Shown here piece after piece: positions 8,536-17,406 of a DNA stretch of 64,000 nt. The notes below the pieces were generated by a model. That model saw only the letters and a list, made by a program, of their open reading frames with translations. It did not search any database and was not told the DNA's origin. The first letter of the stretch is position 1. Every line of letters starts with the position of its first letter. The translations under genes and the position numbers were made by a program. This stretch comes from Sinorhizobium sp. 8-89 (GTDB taxonomy: Bacteria; Pseudomonadota; Alphaproteobacteria; Rhizobiales; Rhizobiaceae), in assembly GCF_030124325.1 (NCBI RefSeq), contig NZ_JASKLR010000017.1:7861-71860 (forward strand), given 5' to 3'.

Positions 8536-9036
8536 ATGGACCAGGGGTTCTTTCTTCTGTTCGCTGCGGTGTCCGTGATCACGGCCCTGACTGTGGTTCT
8601 CGCGCGCAATCCGGTCCACAGCGCGCTGGCACTGATGGCCTGTTTCCTGCAGATCTCGGCGCTCTTCGTCCTGCTTGGGGCGCCGTTGCTCGCCGTCATC
8701 CAGATCTTCGTCTATGTCGGCGCGATCATGGTCCTGTTCCTGTTTGTGATCATGATGATCGACGTGCGCGAAGCGGTGCTGCAGAGGTTTTTGCCGGGCC
8801 GAAACCTGCCAGCTCTGGTGCTGCTCGTCCTGCTCGGCATCGAGATGCTCGTGCTGGTGCTCTGGAGCGACCGCTTTTCGGCGACAGAGCCCGCCGCCGC
8901 ACGCGGCGGCGATCAGATCAGAGCGCTCAGCACGACACTCTTCGCCGACTATCTCCTGCCGTTTGAAGTCGCCTCCGTCATCCTCCTGGCGGCGCTAGTT
9001 GGCGCCATCATGCTGGCACGGAAGGAGTCGGGGTGA
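8536..9036 (+). CDS. nuoJ: NADH-quinone oxidoreductase subunit J
   Basis: A 166-residue integral membrane subunit of complex I, located next to NuoK and NuoH in the membrane arm. Hydrophobic segments cover most of the chain, with the conserved [20 protein letters not shown] region near residues 55-75 that in family members forms the bulged TM3 helix linked to coupling. The start at 8536 has a GGAGGG site nine bases upstream. It is the first gene of a plus-strand operon running to 23057, with a stop-start overlap into nuoK. Confidence 0.95.
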   Translation: MDQGFFLLFAAVSVITALTVVLARNPVHSALALMACFLQISALFVLLGAPLLAVIQIFVYVGAIMVLFLFVIMMIDVREAVLQRFLPGRNLPALVLLVLLGIEMLVLVLWSDRFSATEPAAARGGDQIRALSTTLFADYLLPFEVASVILLAALVGAIMLARKESG

Positions 9037-9338
9037 TGGTTCCACTGTGGTGGTATGTTTTGCTCGGAGTGGTCCTTTTCGTGATCGGAGCGGCGGGCGT
9101 GCTGGTCAGGCGTAATATCCTGATCGTGCTGATGTCGCTGGAGCTGCTGCTCAACTCGGTCAACATCAATTTCATCGCTTTCGGGCGCTACTACGCCGAT
9201 TTTCGCGGGCAGATATTTGCGATCTTCGTCATCGCAACCACTGCAGCGGAGGTTGCCGTCGCCCTCGGCATCCTGGTCGCCCTCGTGAGGAACAAATCCA
9301 CCCTCAAGGTCGACGACGTGACCGTGATGAAAGGATAG
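9036..9338 (+). CDS. nuoK: NADH-quinone oxidoreductase subunit K
   Basis: A 100-residue, three-helix membrane subunit. The conserved Glu in [10 protein letters not shown] and the second one in [11 protein letters not shown] match the proton-path glutamates of NuoK (MrpC-like). I use the ATG at 9036, which overlaps the last base of the nuoJ stop and gives the usual MVPL N-terminus; a GTG one codon earlier is possible. An AGGAG site precedes it. The size is the same as in E. coli. Confidence 0.95.
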   Translation: MVPLWWYVLLGVVLFVIGAAGVLVRRNILIVLMSLELLLNSVNINFIAFGRYYADFRGQIFAIFVIATTAAEVAVALGILVALVRNKSTLKVDDVTVMKG

Positions 9339-9342
9339 CGGC

Positions 9343-10806
9343 TTGGACCCGGTGATATCAATCCGGCCGCTGGCTGCCGTCACCGTCGCAGGTCTGGCGG
9401 CCCTTGCAGTTCTCCTTTTGAACAAGCGCGAGAAACTCCGGGATCTGGTCTCGCCACTGGCCGCGATCGTCATGTTCGCAATTGTCGCCTCGATGGCGCC
9501 GACGGTGCTCGCAGGCGGAACGGTCGAATTGCGCCTGTTCGAGTTTCTGCCGGGGATCGACTTCGCCTTCCGGGTCGATGCTCTCGGCATGGTGTTTGCC
9601 ACCGTCTCGTCGCTGCTGTGGATCGTGGCAGCGATCTATTCGATCGGTTACATGCGGCACCTGAACGAGCACGCGCAGACCCGATTCTTCGCCTGTTTCG
9701 CCACAAGCCTCGCGGCGGCCGTCGGCGGCGCTTTCTCCGCCAATCTGTTCACGCTGGTCATCTTCTACGAGGTCTTGAGCCTCGTGACCTACCCGCTCGT
9801 CTACCATCACGAGGACGAGGAGGGATGGGCCGGCAGCCGCAAATACCTCGTCTACCTGATGGGCGCATCGAAAAGCGTGCTACTTGCCGCGCTGGCGCTG
9901 ACCTACCATATCGCGGGTTCGCTCGACTTCGTGGCGGGGGGGCTGCTGGGAAAGGCCGATGCGTCGGCGCCGCTGCTGACGGTCGTCTATTTCTGCTATC
10001 TCTTCGGTTTCGCCAAGGCCGCGGTGATGCCGATGCACGCCTGGCTGCCTGCCGCGATGGTGGCGCCGACACCGGTCAGCGCGCTCCTGCATGCGGTCGC
10101 CGTGGTCAAGATGGGCGTGTTCTGCGTGCTGCGGGTGGTGTTCCATGTCTTCGGCGTGGGGCTTGTGGGCGGGTTGGGACTGGGCATCGCGACGGCCTAT
10201 CTCGTCTCGTTCACCATCCTGATGGCGTCTGTCTACGCGCTGACGCGCGACGACCTGAAGGCGCGGCTCGCCTATTCGACGGTGAGCCAGCTTTCATACG
10301 TGGTGCTGGGCGCGGTGCTCCTTTCGCCGGTCGCGATGGTCGGCGGAATCATCCACATCGCGGCGCATGCCTTTTCCAAGATCACTCTCTTTTTTTGCGC
10401 CGGGTCGATCTATTGCGCGTCCGGCAAGCGAAACATCAGCGACATGGCCGGTATCGGCCGGAGGCTCCCGTGGACCATGGGGGCGTTCTTCGTCGCCTCG
10501 CTCAGCATGATAGGGGTGCCGCCGACCGCAGGCTTCGTCAGTAAGTGGTATCTGACACTCGGCTCGGTTCAGGCGGGGGAGATCGCGTTCCTGATCGTGC
10601 TGCTGGCGAGTTCGGTCCTGAACGCCGCCTACTTCCTGCCGGTCAGCTACGTCGCCTTTTTCGGGGCGGAGGCGCCGGAGAGTCCGCCGACTATCCGCGA
10701 AATTCCGCTGGTGACGGTCCCTCTGGTCGCGACCGCCGTTCTGTCGGTCTTGATGGGCGTCTTCCCCGGCTATTTCCTCGCTTTGGCGGAAGGAGTGGTC
10801 AGATGA
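9343..10806 (+). CDS. Extra antiporter-like (MrpD/NuoN-type) complex I subunit
   Basis: A 487-residue proton-channel protein of the NuoL/M/N-MrpD superfamily, placed where nuoL would be expected. It keeps the ion-path residues: the TM5 glutamate (VIFYEVLSL), the TM7 lysine (FGFAKAAVMPMHAWLPAAM), a TM8 lysine (AVVKMGVF) and the TM12 lysine (HAFSKITLFF). It lacks the long C-terminal lateral helix of NuoL. It probably starts at TTG (9343), with AAGGA just upstream, four bases after nuoK. As NuoM, NuoN and a NuoL-like protein are also encoded, this is a fourth pumping-type subunit. Being an independent Mrp antiporter component is less likely given the gene order. Confidence 0.88.
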   Translation: MDPVISIRPLAAVTVAGLAALAVLLLNKREKLRDLVSPLAAIVMFAIVASMAPTVLAGGTVELRLFEFLPGIDFAFRVDALGMVFATVSSLLWIVAAIYSIGYMRHLNEHAQTRFFACFATSLAAAVGGAFSANLFTLVIFYEVLSLVTYPLVYHHEDEEGWAGSRKYLVYLMGASKSVLLAALALTYHIAGSLDFVAGGLLGKADASAPLLTVVYFCYLFGFAKAAVMPMHAWLPAAMVAPTPVSALLHAVAVVKMGVFCVLRVVFHVFGVGLVGGLGLGIATAYLVSFTILMASVYALTRDDLKARLAYSTVSQLSYVVLGAVLLSPVAMVGGIIHIAAHAFSKITLFFCAGSIYCASGKRNISDMAGIGRRLPWTMGAFFVASLSMIGVPPTAGFVSKWYLTLGSVQAGEIAFLIVLLASSVLNAAYFLPVSYVAFFGAEAPESPPTIREIPLVTVPLVATAVLSVLMGVFPGYFLALAEGVVR

Positions 10807-11057
10807 TCGAGCGCATCGTCGGTTTCTTTGGCGACGAGACCCATGCGACACGGCGGCGTCGGTTGTTCTATCTGGTGCTCGTCCTGATCGTCGTCGCCGA
10901 CTTTCTCGTCTCCCGCGAACATGCCGAATACCTGTGGGAGCGCCTGCCTGGCTGGTCGGCCGTCTACGGCTTCGGCTCCTGCGTGCTGCTGATTTTCGTT
11001 TCCAAGTTCCTCGGCCATCAGGGCGGACTCATGCGGCGCGAGGACTATTATGACTGA
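10803..11057 (+). CDS. Small membrane protein in the complex I operon
   Basis: An 84-residue protein that begins with an ATGA overlap on the preceding stop and overlaps the next start by eight bases, so it is translationally coupled on both sides. It has a basic N-terminus (TRRRRLFYL), a hydrophobic segment at about residues 21-35, a short loop (EHAEYLWERLPGW), a second hydrophobic segment at about 52-68 and a charged tail ending in DYYD. I do not recognise a named family. Its position between two antiporter-like genes suggests an accessory subunit of the extended membrane arm; this is inference. Confidence 0.8.
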   Translation: MIERIVGFFGDETHATRRRRLFYLVLVLIVVADFLVSREHAEYLWERLPGWSAVYGFGSCVLLIFVSKFLGHQGGLMRREDYYD

Positions 11058-12825
11058 CTTTGTCCATCCCGCCTTGCTGTTCATTCTTGGCGCCGTGCCG
11101 ATCCCCTTCCTGAAAGGGACGATCCGCAAGGCCTATCTGGTGCTGATCCCGGTGCTGGCGATCCTTGCTGTGCTCACCGTGCAACCAGGCAGCTACGGAG
11201 CGGCGCGGTTTATCGGGCAGGAAATCCTCGTTGCGAAGATCGACAGGCTGACGATCATCTTTGCCACCGTTTTCACCATCATGGCCCTGATCGGCATGGT
11301 CTATGCGCTGCACCTGACGCGCCCCGGCCAGCATGTGGCGGCATTCGTCTATGTCGGCAGTGCGCTCGGCGTGGTGTTTGCCGGCGACTACCTGACCCTT
11401 TACCTGTTCTGGGAGGGCATGGCGTTTGCCTCTGCCTATCTGGTTTTCGCCCAGGGAGGCGAGCGCGCGACCCGCGCTGCGTTCCGCTACCTCATGGTCC
11501 ATATCACCGGCGGCGTCGCCCTGTTGGGCGGCATCGTTCTCCACGGGCTCGCCACGGGCTCGCTACTCTTCGGTCCGATAGAAGGAGGCCCAATCGGGGG
11601 AGGAATGGGCGCCGGCGCCTATCTGATTCTCGCCGGGTTCCTGCTCAATGCAGCCGTGCCGCCGCTCAACGCCTGGCTCACCGACGCCTATCCGGAGGCG
11701 ACCGTCACCGGGGCGGTGTTCATGAGCGCCTTCACCACCAAGACCGCCGTCTATGTGCTGGCGCGAGCGTTTCCCGGCACCGAACTGCTGGTCTGGCTCG
11801 GCACCGCGATGGCGCTATACGGCGTCGTCTACGCGGTGCTCGAGAACGATAGCCGGCGGCTTCTCGCCTATCACATTGTCAGCCAGGTGGGCTACATGGT
11901 GGCCGGCGTCGGCATTGGTACCGAAATGGCGGTGAACGGAGCCACCAGTCATGCTTTCGCGCATATCCTCTACAAGGGGCTCCTGTTCATGGGGGCCGGC
12001 GCGGTGATCCACGTCACCGGGCGGCGTAAGCTCACCGAGCTCGGTGGGCTCTACAGAAAGATGCCGCTGACGGTGGCGCTCTACATGGTCGGCGCCTTTG
12101 CGATCTCGGCATTTCCGTTCTTCTCGGGCTTCGTCACCAAGTCGATGGTGGTTGCCGCTGCGGGGCAGGATCACCGCGCGCTGGTGTTGCTAGCGCTTAC
12201 GATGGCGTCGTCCGGGACGTTCCTGCACACGGGGCTCAAGCTCCCGTACTATATGTTCTTCGGCACGGACCGGAAGCTGGAGGCGCGGGAGCCGCCCGGC
12301 AACATGCTGGTTGCAATGGGCATGGCGGCGGCGCTCTGTATCGCTATCGGGGTTTTCCCTCAGCCACTTTACGCGCTTCTTCCCTATCCGGTCGACTTCG
12401 AACCCTATACCGGCGTTCATGTCACCGAGAGCCTCGGCGTGCTGATGTTCACCGCACTGGGATTCGTGCTGTTCCTCAGGGCGCTTGATCCGGAGAACAC
12501 GATCAGCATCGACACCGACTGGTTCTACCGCAAGGGCGCGCGAACCTTTATGTGGCTCGCCGAAAAACCGCTTGCACGCTACGAGAAGGCGGTCAGCAAC
12601 GTATCCGAGACCGCGGCGCTGCCCTTCCTGCACGGGACCGCGCGGACAGGACTGCGGGTCGATCTCAACGCAGTGGATGCCGTCGTGAATGGCGTCGCCC
12701 GCGCGATCCTCAATGGCGGCGGGACGTTGCGGCGCCTCCAGACCGGCGTCGTGACCCATTACGCGCTGGCGATGATCGCCGGTGTGATCGCGGCTACGGC
12801 CATTTTCGCCGTTGCGTGGCAATAG
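11050..12825 (+). CDS. NuoL-like antiporter subunit with C-terminal extension
   Basis: A 591-residue member of the NuoL/MrpD superfamily. The TM5 glutamate (LYLFWEGMAF), the TM8 lysine (AFTTKTAVYVL) and the TM12 lysine (AHILYKGLLFMGAG) are present. The TM7 lysine position reads Asn (GFLLNAAVPPLNAWL), and the following conserved His is Asn too. After about residue 470 comes an amphipathic C-terminal region (DWFYRKGARTFMWL, then KPLARYEKAV) ending in one more hydrophobic segment (HYALAMIAGVIAATAIFAV), like the lateral helix and anchor of NuoL. I therefore treat it as the NuoL counterpart; an MrpD-like label would also fit. GAGGA precedes the ATG by five bases. Confidence 0.88.
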   Translation: MTDFVHPALLFILGAVPIPFLKGTIRKAYLVLIPVLAILAVLTVQPGSYGAARFIGQEILVAKIDRLTIIFATVFTIMALIGMVYALHLTRPGQHVAAFVYVGSALGVVFAGDYLTLYLFWEGMAFASAYLVFAQGGERATRAAFRYLMVHITGGVALLGGIVLHGLATGSLLFGPIEGGPIGGGMGAGAYLILAGFLLNAAVPPLNAWLTDAYPEATVTGAVFMSAFTTKTAVYVLARAFPGTELLVWLGTAMALYGVVYAVLENDSRRLLAYHIVSQVGYMVAGVGIGTEMAVNGATSHAFAHILYKGLLFMGAGAVIHVTGRRKLTELGGLYRKMPLTVALYMVGAFAISAFPFFSGFVTKSMVVAAAGQDHRALVLLALTMASSGTFLHTGLKLPYYMFFGTDRKLEAREPPGNMLVAMGMAAALCIAIGVFPQPLYALLPYPVDFEPYTGVHVTESLGVLMFTALGFVLFLRALDPENTISIDTDWFYRKGARTFMWLAEKPLARYEKAVSNVSETAALPFLHGTARTGLRVDLNAVDAVVNGVARAILNGGGTLRRLQTGVVTHYALAMIAGVIAATAIFAVAWQ

Positions 12826-12833
12826 GGGGTGCG

Positions 12834-14309
12834 ATGACGGTCCCACTGCTCAGCCTCATCGTCTTCGTGCCGGTCGCCGGGGCGGCGCTGCTGATGTTTC
12901 TGCGCAACGACGATGCGGTCCGGTGGACGGCGCTTGGTTTCACCGTTCTCGATTTCGCTCTCTCGATCGCGATGCTGGCCGGCTTCGACACCACGACCCA
13001 TGAGATGCAGTTCACCGAGAGGCGCCCGTGGGTGCCCGCGCTCGGCATCACCTATGCGCTCGGCGTCGACGGGATCAGCGCGCTCTTCGTGTTCCTGACC
13101 GCGCTGTTGGGCTGGATTTGCGTGCTTGCCTCATGGGTCGCTATCGACCGCAAGGTGAAGGAGTTCATGATCAGTCTGCTCGCCATGCAGGCGCTGATGC
13201 TGGGGGTATTCTGCGCGCTCGACCTTTTCCTGTTCTACGTCTTCTGGGAGGCGATGCTGATCCCGATGTACCTGATCATCGGTGTCTGGGGCGGCGACGG
13301 TCGGGTCTATGCGGCGTTCAAATTCTTTCTTTACACGCTGGCGGGCAGCCTCCTGTTCCTGGTCGGCGTCATCGTGCTCTATTTCCAGGGCGGCGAAACC
13401 TTCGATATTCTTGCCCTGACAGCGAAGGATTTGCCGTTCCAGGTACAGTCTTGGCTGTTCTTCGCCTTCCTGATCGCTTTTGCGGTCAAGGTGCCGATGG
13501 TTCCGGTCCATACCTGGCTGCCGGACGCCCATGTGCAGGCGCCGACGGCGGGCAGCATCATTCTTGCCGGCGTGCTCCTGAAGATGGGCGCCTACGGGTT
13601 CCTGCGGTTCTCGCTGCCGATGCTGCCGGAGGCGTCGGTGTATTATTCTACGCTGATGCTGGCGCTTTCGGCGCTCGCGATCGTCTATGGCGGGTTTCTC
13701 GCGCTGGCGCAGGACGACCTGAAGAAACTGGTGGCCTATTCCAGCATCAGCCACATGGGCTTCGTCACCATGGGAATTTTCGCGCTGAACCTCCGCGGGC
13801 TCGAAGGCGGCATTCTGCAGATGTTCAATCACGGCGTCACGACCGGTGCTCTGTTCCTGTTCGTCGGCCTGATCTACGAACGGACCCATACCCGCAGCAT
13901 TGCCGACTATGGCGGGCTGATGAAGGTGGCGCCAGTCTATACCGCGTTCCTTGCGCTGTTCACGCTGTCGTCGATGGCGCTACCGGGAACGAATTCGTTC
14001 GTGGGCGAGTTGCTCGTGCTGTCGGGCGGGTTTGCGGCAAACCTCGCCGTCGGCACTGCCGCCGTGCTCGGTGCATTGCTGGGCGCGGCCTACCTGCTCG
14101 GCATGTACAGGAAGGTCGCGCTTGGTCCGGTCAGCGTCCGCGCCCAATTCAAGATACGCGACGTGAACGGTCGCGAGATCACGGCGATCCTGCCGCTCGC
14201 CGTCTTCGTGCTTTGGGTCGGGCTCTATCCAAAACCCTTTCTCGACGTCATGGACGCCTCGGTGAAACACCTGCTGACGCAGGTGCATGACAGGGAGAGC
14301 GGCCAATGA
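12834..14309 (+). CDS. nuoM: NADH-quinone oxidoreductase subunit M
   Basis: A 491-residue antiporter-like subunit with canonical NuoM motifs: VFWEAMLIPMYLIIG (TM5 Glu), FAVKVPMVPVHTWLPDAH (TM7 Lys), GVLLKMGAYGFLRF and YSSISHMGFV. The ATG at 12834 follows AGGGGG and lies eight bases after the previous stop; longer upstream readings overlap the preceding gene and are not NuoM-like. Together with the 487-residue protein, the 591-residue protein and NuoN it forms the distal membrane arm. Confidence 0.95.
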   Translation: MTVPLLSLIVFVPVAGAALLMFLRNDDAVRWTALGFTVLDFALSIAMLAGFDTTTHEMQFTERRPWVPALGITYALGVDGISALFVFLTALLGWICVLASWVAIDRKVKEFMISLLAMQALMLGVFCALDLFLFYVFWEAMLIPMYLIIGVWGGDGRVYAAFKFFLYTLAGSLLFLVGVIVLYFQGGETFDILALTAKDLPFQVQSWLFFAFLIAFAVKVPMVPVHTWLPDAHVQAPTAGSIILAGVLLKMGAYGFLRFSLPMLPEASVYYSTLMLALSALAIVYGGFLALAQDDLKKLVAYSSISHMGFVTMGIFALNLRGLEGGILQMFNHGVTTGALFLFVGLIYERTHTRSIADYGGLMKVAPVYTAFLALFTLSSMALPGTNSFVGELLVLSGGFAANLAVGTAAVLGALLGAAYLLGMYRKVALGPVSVRAQFKIRDVNGREITAILPLAVFVLWVGLYPKPFLDVMDASVKHLLTQVHDRESGQ

Positions 14310-15745
14310 CCGCCACCGAGCTTTTCCAGTCGGTTCTGGCAAGCCTGCCCGAGATCGTCGTGGTCACCGGGGCCTGCGTTCTGCTGATCGTGGGACAGCT
14401 TGTGCCGAAGGGGCGGGAACATTTCCTTGTCTGGGCTTCCGTCGCGGTGGTGCTGATTGCCGCCTTGCTCACACTCATGCTGGCGGGCGAAGTGCGGCCG
14501 GCCTACACCGGCATGTTCATCGCCGACCGCTTCGCGGTATTCTTCAAGTTCGTGTTCTACCTGGCGACCGTCCTCACATTCCTGCTTTCGCGAAAATATG
14601 CCGACATAGAAGGGATCGGGAGCAGCGAATACTATGTCCTGCTGCTCTTCGCACTTTCGGGCATGATGATCCTGGCCTCGGCGACCGATCTCCTGTCGAT
14701 CTATGTGGGCCTCGAACTGATGGTGCTCTGCACCTATGTGCTGACCGGCTTCCTGCGGGGAGAACGGCGTTCCAATGAAGCGGCGCTGAAATACGTCATC
14801 CTTGGCGCAGCCTCGACCGGGATCTTTCTTTACGGCGTTTCGCTGGTCTATGGCCTTACCGGCACCACACAACTGGACGCGATGGCCGCGGCGGTGAGCG
14901 GCGATCCGCTCGATCCGGGATTGTTGCTGGCGGTGGTCTTCATCGTTGCCGGGCTGGTCTTCAAGGTCGGCGCGGTGCCGTTTCATATGTGGGTGCCGGA
15001 CGTCTATGAAGGCGCGCCGACGACGATCACCGCCTTCATGTCGGTCGGCCCCAAGGCGGCGGGCTTTGCGGTGATCCTGCGCGTGTTCCTCAACCCTCTG
15101 GTCGCAGCCTCGGACGTTTGGGTCATCGTCGCTGTGATTGCGGTGGTGACCATGGCGCTCGGCAGTTTCGTGGCGCTGGTGCAGGATAATTTCAAGCGCG
15201 TCCTCGCCTATTCGAGCATCGCCCATGCCGGCTTCGCCATCCTCGGCGTGGTGGCCGGCGGTCAGGACGGCATCGCCAGCGTGATGTTCTATCTGCTGAT
15301 CTACGCTTTCATGAATCTCGGCATCTTCGGCACCGTCATCATGATGCGGAACGGCGATTTCTCGGGCGAGGTCATCGAAGACTACGCGGGTTTCGCCAAG
15401 TCGTATCCCGGCCTGGCATTTCTGATGCTGCTCTTTCTGTTCTCGCTGGCCGGCATTCCGCCGACGGCGGGGTTCTTCGCCAAGTTCTACGTGCTGGTAG
15501 CACTTGTCGAGCAAGGTTTTGTCATGCTGGCGGTGATTGCCGTGCTGCTGAGTGCCGTCGCCGCCTACTTTTACATCCGCATTGTCATGGTGATCTACAT
15601 GCGCGAGCCGGAGAGAACGTTCGAGCCGGCGTTGACGCCCCTGGTCCGCGCCACGCTCGCCTTCACCGCCGCCGGCACCATCGGCATCGGCCTGTTTCCG
15701 GCGTGGTTTCTGGGGCTTGCTCAACGTTCGGTTTTCGGCGGCTAA
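14306..15745 (+). CDS. nuoN: NADH-quinone oxidoreductase subunit N
   Basis: A 479-residue antiporter-like subunit with NuoN features: YVGLELMVLCTYVLTGF (TM5 Glu), VFKVGAVPFHMWVPDVYEG (TM7 Lys), SVGPKAAGFAVILRV and AYSSIAHAGFAILG. The start overlaps the nuoM stop (ATGA), indicating translational coupling. It closes the membrane-arm half of the operon; a repeat-bearing gap of 182 bp follows before nuoA. Confidence 0.95.
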   Translation: MTATELFQSVLASLPEIVVVTGACVLLIVGQLVPKGREHFLVWASVAVVLIAALLTLMLAGEVRPAYTGMFIADRFAVFFKFVFYLATVLTFLLSRKYADIEGIGSSEYYVLLLFALSGMMILASATDLLSIYVGLELMVLCTYVLTGFLRGERRSNEAALKYVILGAASTGIFLYGVSLVYGLTGTTQLDAMAAAVSGDPLDPGLLLAVVFIVAGLVFKVGAVPFHMWVPDVYEGAPTTITAFMSVGPKAAGFAVILRVFLNPLVAASDVWVIVAVIAVVTMALGSFVALVQDNFKRVLAYSSIAHAGFAILGVVAGGQDGIASVMFYLLIYAFMNLGIFGTVIMMRNGDFSGEVIEDYAGFAKSYPGLAFLMLLFLFSLAGIPPTAGFFAKFYVLVALVEQGFVMLAVIAVLLSAVAAYFYIRIVMVIYMREPERTFEPALTPLVRATLAFTAAGTIGIGLFPAWFLGLAQRSVFGG

Positions 15746-15855
15746 TCGATTGGATTTGCAATGATCCGCCCGGCGGAATAGACTGAGTGGTCAAGAAAGG
15801 ATTGCCCAAGTCGGCTTTCCGGGCGACCGCATCACCGGTCCCGAATTGGGCCGTC

Positions 15856-15908
15856 TCGGCGCGAGCAAGGCCCTTTGCGCGTCCAAGAAGACGCGCGGCG
15901 CTGTTGGT
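15856..15908. repeat. Dispersed rhizobial hairpin repeat, copy 3 (partial, reversed)
   Basis: The sequence CCTTTGCGCGTC...GACGCGCGGCGCTGTTGG is the first hairpin of the repeat in the opposite orientation. It lies in the nuoN-nuoA gap, inside the 14-gene plus-strand operon, where it splits the membrane-antiporter genes from the peripheral-arm genes. Confidence 0.65.
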
Positions 15909-15927
15909 GGGTGACGGGGACGGAATT

Positions 15928-16293
15928 ATGACCCCAATGGAATTCCTGCCGGTTCTTTTCATGGTCGCTGGAATTGTTCTGGTGGCGCTGGCGACGCTTT
16001 TTGTCTCTTCGCTGCTGCGCCCGTCCAATCCCTATCCCGCGAAGAACATGCCCTATGAATGCGGCATGGACCCGGCGGGCGAGGCCGCTGGCGGCCGCCT
16101 GAGGGTGCAGTTCTTCATTCTCGCGATCCTGCTGGTCGTCTTCGATGTGGAGGCGATGTTCCTCTTTCCCTGGGCTGTCGTCCTGAAAGAGATCGGGCTG
16201 GTAGGCTATGTCGAGATGTTCGTCTTCATGTTGCTGCTTATCGTGGGCTTCGCCTACGCCTGGCTGAAAGGGGCGCTGGAATGGGAGGCGTAA
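15928..16293 (+). CDS. nuoA: NADH-quinone oxidoreductase subunit A
   Basis: A 121-residue membrane subunit near the quinone cavity. It has the loop [16 protein letters not shown] with the conserved Cys, the motif [20 protein letters not shown] in TM2 and a final TM3. The ATG at 15928 has GGGGA seven bases upstream. Earlier starts would add a basic repeat-derived leader and are rejected. It overlaps nuoB by 13 bases. Confidence 0.94.
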   Translation: MTPMEFLPVLFMVAGIVLVALATLFVSSLLRPSNPYPAKNMPYECGMDPAGEAAGGRLRVQFFILAILLVVFDVEAMFLFPWAVVLKEIGLVGYVEMFVFMLLLIVGFAYAWLKGALEWEA

Positions 16294-16784
16294 ACAACGC
16301 GATCCGCGACAGCGTTCTGTTCACCACGGCCGACAGCATCATCAACTGGGGCCGAAGATCGGCGCTGTGGCCGGAGACCTTCGGCATTGCCTGCTGCGCC
16401 ATCGAAATGATCTCCGCGGGGTGCGCTCGCTACGATCTCGACCGCTTCGGCGTGGTGTTCCGGCCGTCGCCGCGTCAATCGGACGTGATGATCATCGCCG
16501 GCACCATAACCCGGAAGTTCGCGCCCGTGGTGCGCCGGCTCTACGACCAGATGCCGGAGCCGCGCTGGGTCATCGCCATGGGCACCTGCGCCATCTCGGG
16601 TGGGGTCTACAACACCTATGCCGTGGTGCAGGGCGCGGAAACCTTCGTGCCGGTGGACGTGCATGTGCCCGGCTGTCCGCCGCGGCCCGAGGCGCTCATG
16701 CACGGCTTCCTTCTGCTTCAGGAGAAGATCAAGAAGTCCAGGGCGCTTGCCGGGACGCCGCTGGAGAGGATCGCCCTGCCATGA
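16281..16784 (+). CDS. nuoB: NADH-quinone oxidoreductase subunit B
   Basis: A 167-residue peripheral subunit that binds the terminal [4Fe-4S] cluster N2 and passes electrons to quinone at the NuoD/NuoH interface. The cluster ligands are visible: the tandem cysteines in GIACCAIEM, the Cys in GTCAISGG and the Cys in [10 protein letters not shown]. The start ATG is inside the end of nuoA, after AAAGGGG. The length fits the family. Confidence 0.95.
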   Translation: MGGVNNAIRDSVLFTTADSIINWGRRSALWPETFGIACCAIEMISAGCARYDLDRFGVVFRPSPRQSDVMIIAGTITRKFAPVVRRLYDQMPEPRWVIAMGTCAISGGVYNTYAVVQGAETFVPVDVHVPGCPPRPEALMHGFLLLQEKIKKSRALAGTPLERIALP

Positions 16785-17317
16785 GCGCGGAGACCTCTCT
16801 CATCCGCACCTTGATCACGGAACGTTTTGGAGGGGCAATCGAAGAGCTCGGCTTCTCGCATGGGGTTCACGCTTTCGCCTCTCCGCCCGACAAGATCGTC
16901 GAGCTTTGCCGATACCTGAAGGAACACCCGGCGCTGCGGTTCGATTTCCTGTCCGACATTTGCGGGGTCGATCACCACCCCGAGGCACCGCGATATGAGG
17001 CGGTGTACCACCTCTATTCGCTGCCGAACAAATGGCGCGTTCGGATCAAGTGCCGCCTCGGCGACCCGCCGCGGGTGCCCTCGGTGACGGGGGTCTGGCG
17101 CACCGCCAACTGGCACGAGCGCGAGGCGTGGGACATGTACGGGATCAGGTTCGAAGGCCATCCCGACCTGCGCCGGATCTACATGTGGGAAGGGTTCGAG
17201 GGCTTCCCGCAGCGCAAGGATTTTCCGCTCCGGGGCTACAAGGACGAGCTGAACCCGTTCGGCGCCGAAGGCACACCGCCGACCCAGCCGGACCTTGCCA
17301 CCAAGGACATCCCCTAG
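16781..17317 (+). CDS. nuoC: NADH-quinone oxidoreductase subunit C
   Basis: A 178-residue peripheral subunit of the 30-kDa type. Motifs include [12 protein letters not shown], the [13 protein letters not shown] core and the C-terminal RKDFPLRGY. It starts with an ATGA overlap on nuoB. NuoC and NuoD are separate genes here, unlike the fused NuoCD of E. coli. A RIME-type palindrome starts at its stop codon. Confidence 0.95.
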   Translation: MSAETSLIRTLITERFGGAIEELGFSHGVHAFASPPDKIVELCRYLKEHPALRFDFLSDICGVDHHPEAPRYEAVYHLYSLPNKWRVRIKCRLGDPPRVPSVTGVWRTANWHEREAWDMYGIRFEGHPDLRRIYMWEGFEGFPQRKDFPLRGYKDELNPFGAEGTPPTQPDLATKDIP

Positions 17318-17361
17318 AGCGGGATGAGGAAAAGTGTGTGCGGTTTTCCGCCCGCATCCCG
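17317..17361. repeat. RIME-type palindromic element
   Basis: The arms GCGGGATGAGGAAAA and TTTTCCGCCCGCATCCCG form a long imperfect palindrome of the kind known as Rhizobium intergenic mosaic elements. It fills about half of the 89-bp gap between nuoC and nuoD, so the operon mRNA would fold into a strong hairpin here. It has no T-run, so it is more likely a processing or stability element than a terminator. Confidence 0.75.
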
Positions 17362-17406
17362 TATCAACTGGTTTAACGGAGGCCGCTCGACACCGGGAAA
17401 TGTGAG

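Noticed and set aside
9343-12825. A stand-alone Mrp Na+/H+ antiporter within the cluster
   Set aside because: No mrpA, mrpB, mrpE, mrpF or mrpG genes are present, and both proteins overlap or abut nuo genes in one operon.
14225-15724. 499-residue minus-strand reading frame opposite nuoN
   Set aside because: It has a low-complexity Arg/His/Glu/Gln-rich composition typical of antisense frames in GC-rich genes, no family motif, and lies entirely over nuoN, which has clear conserved motifs.
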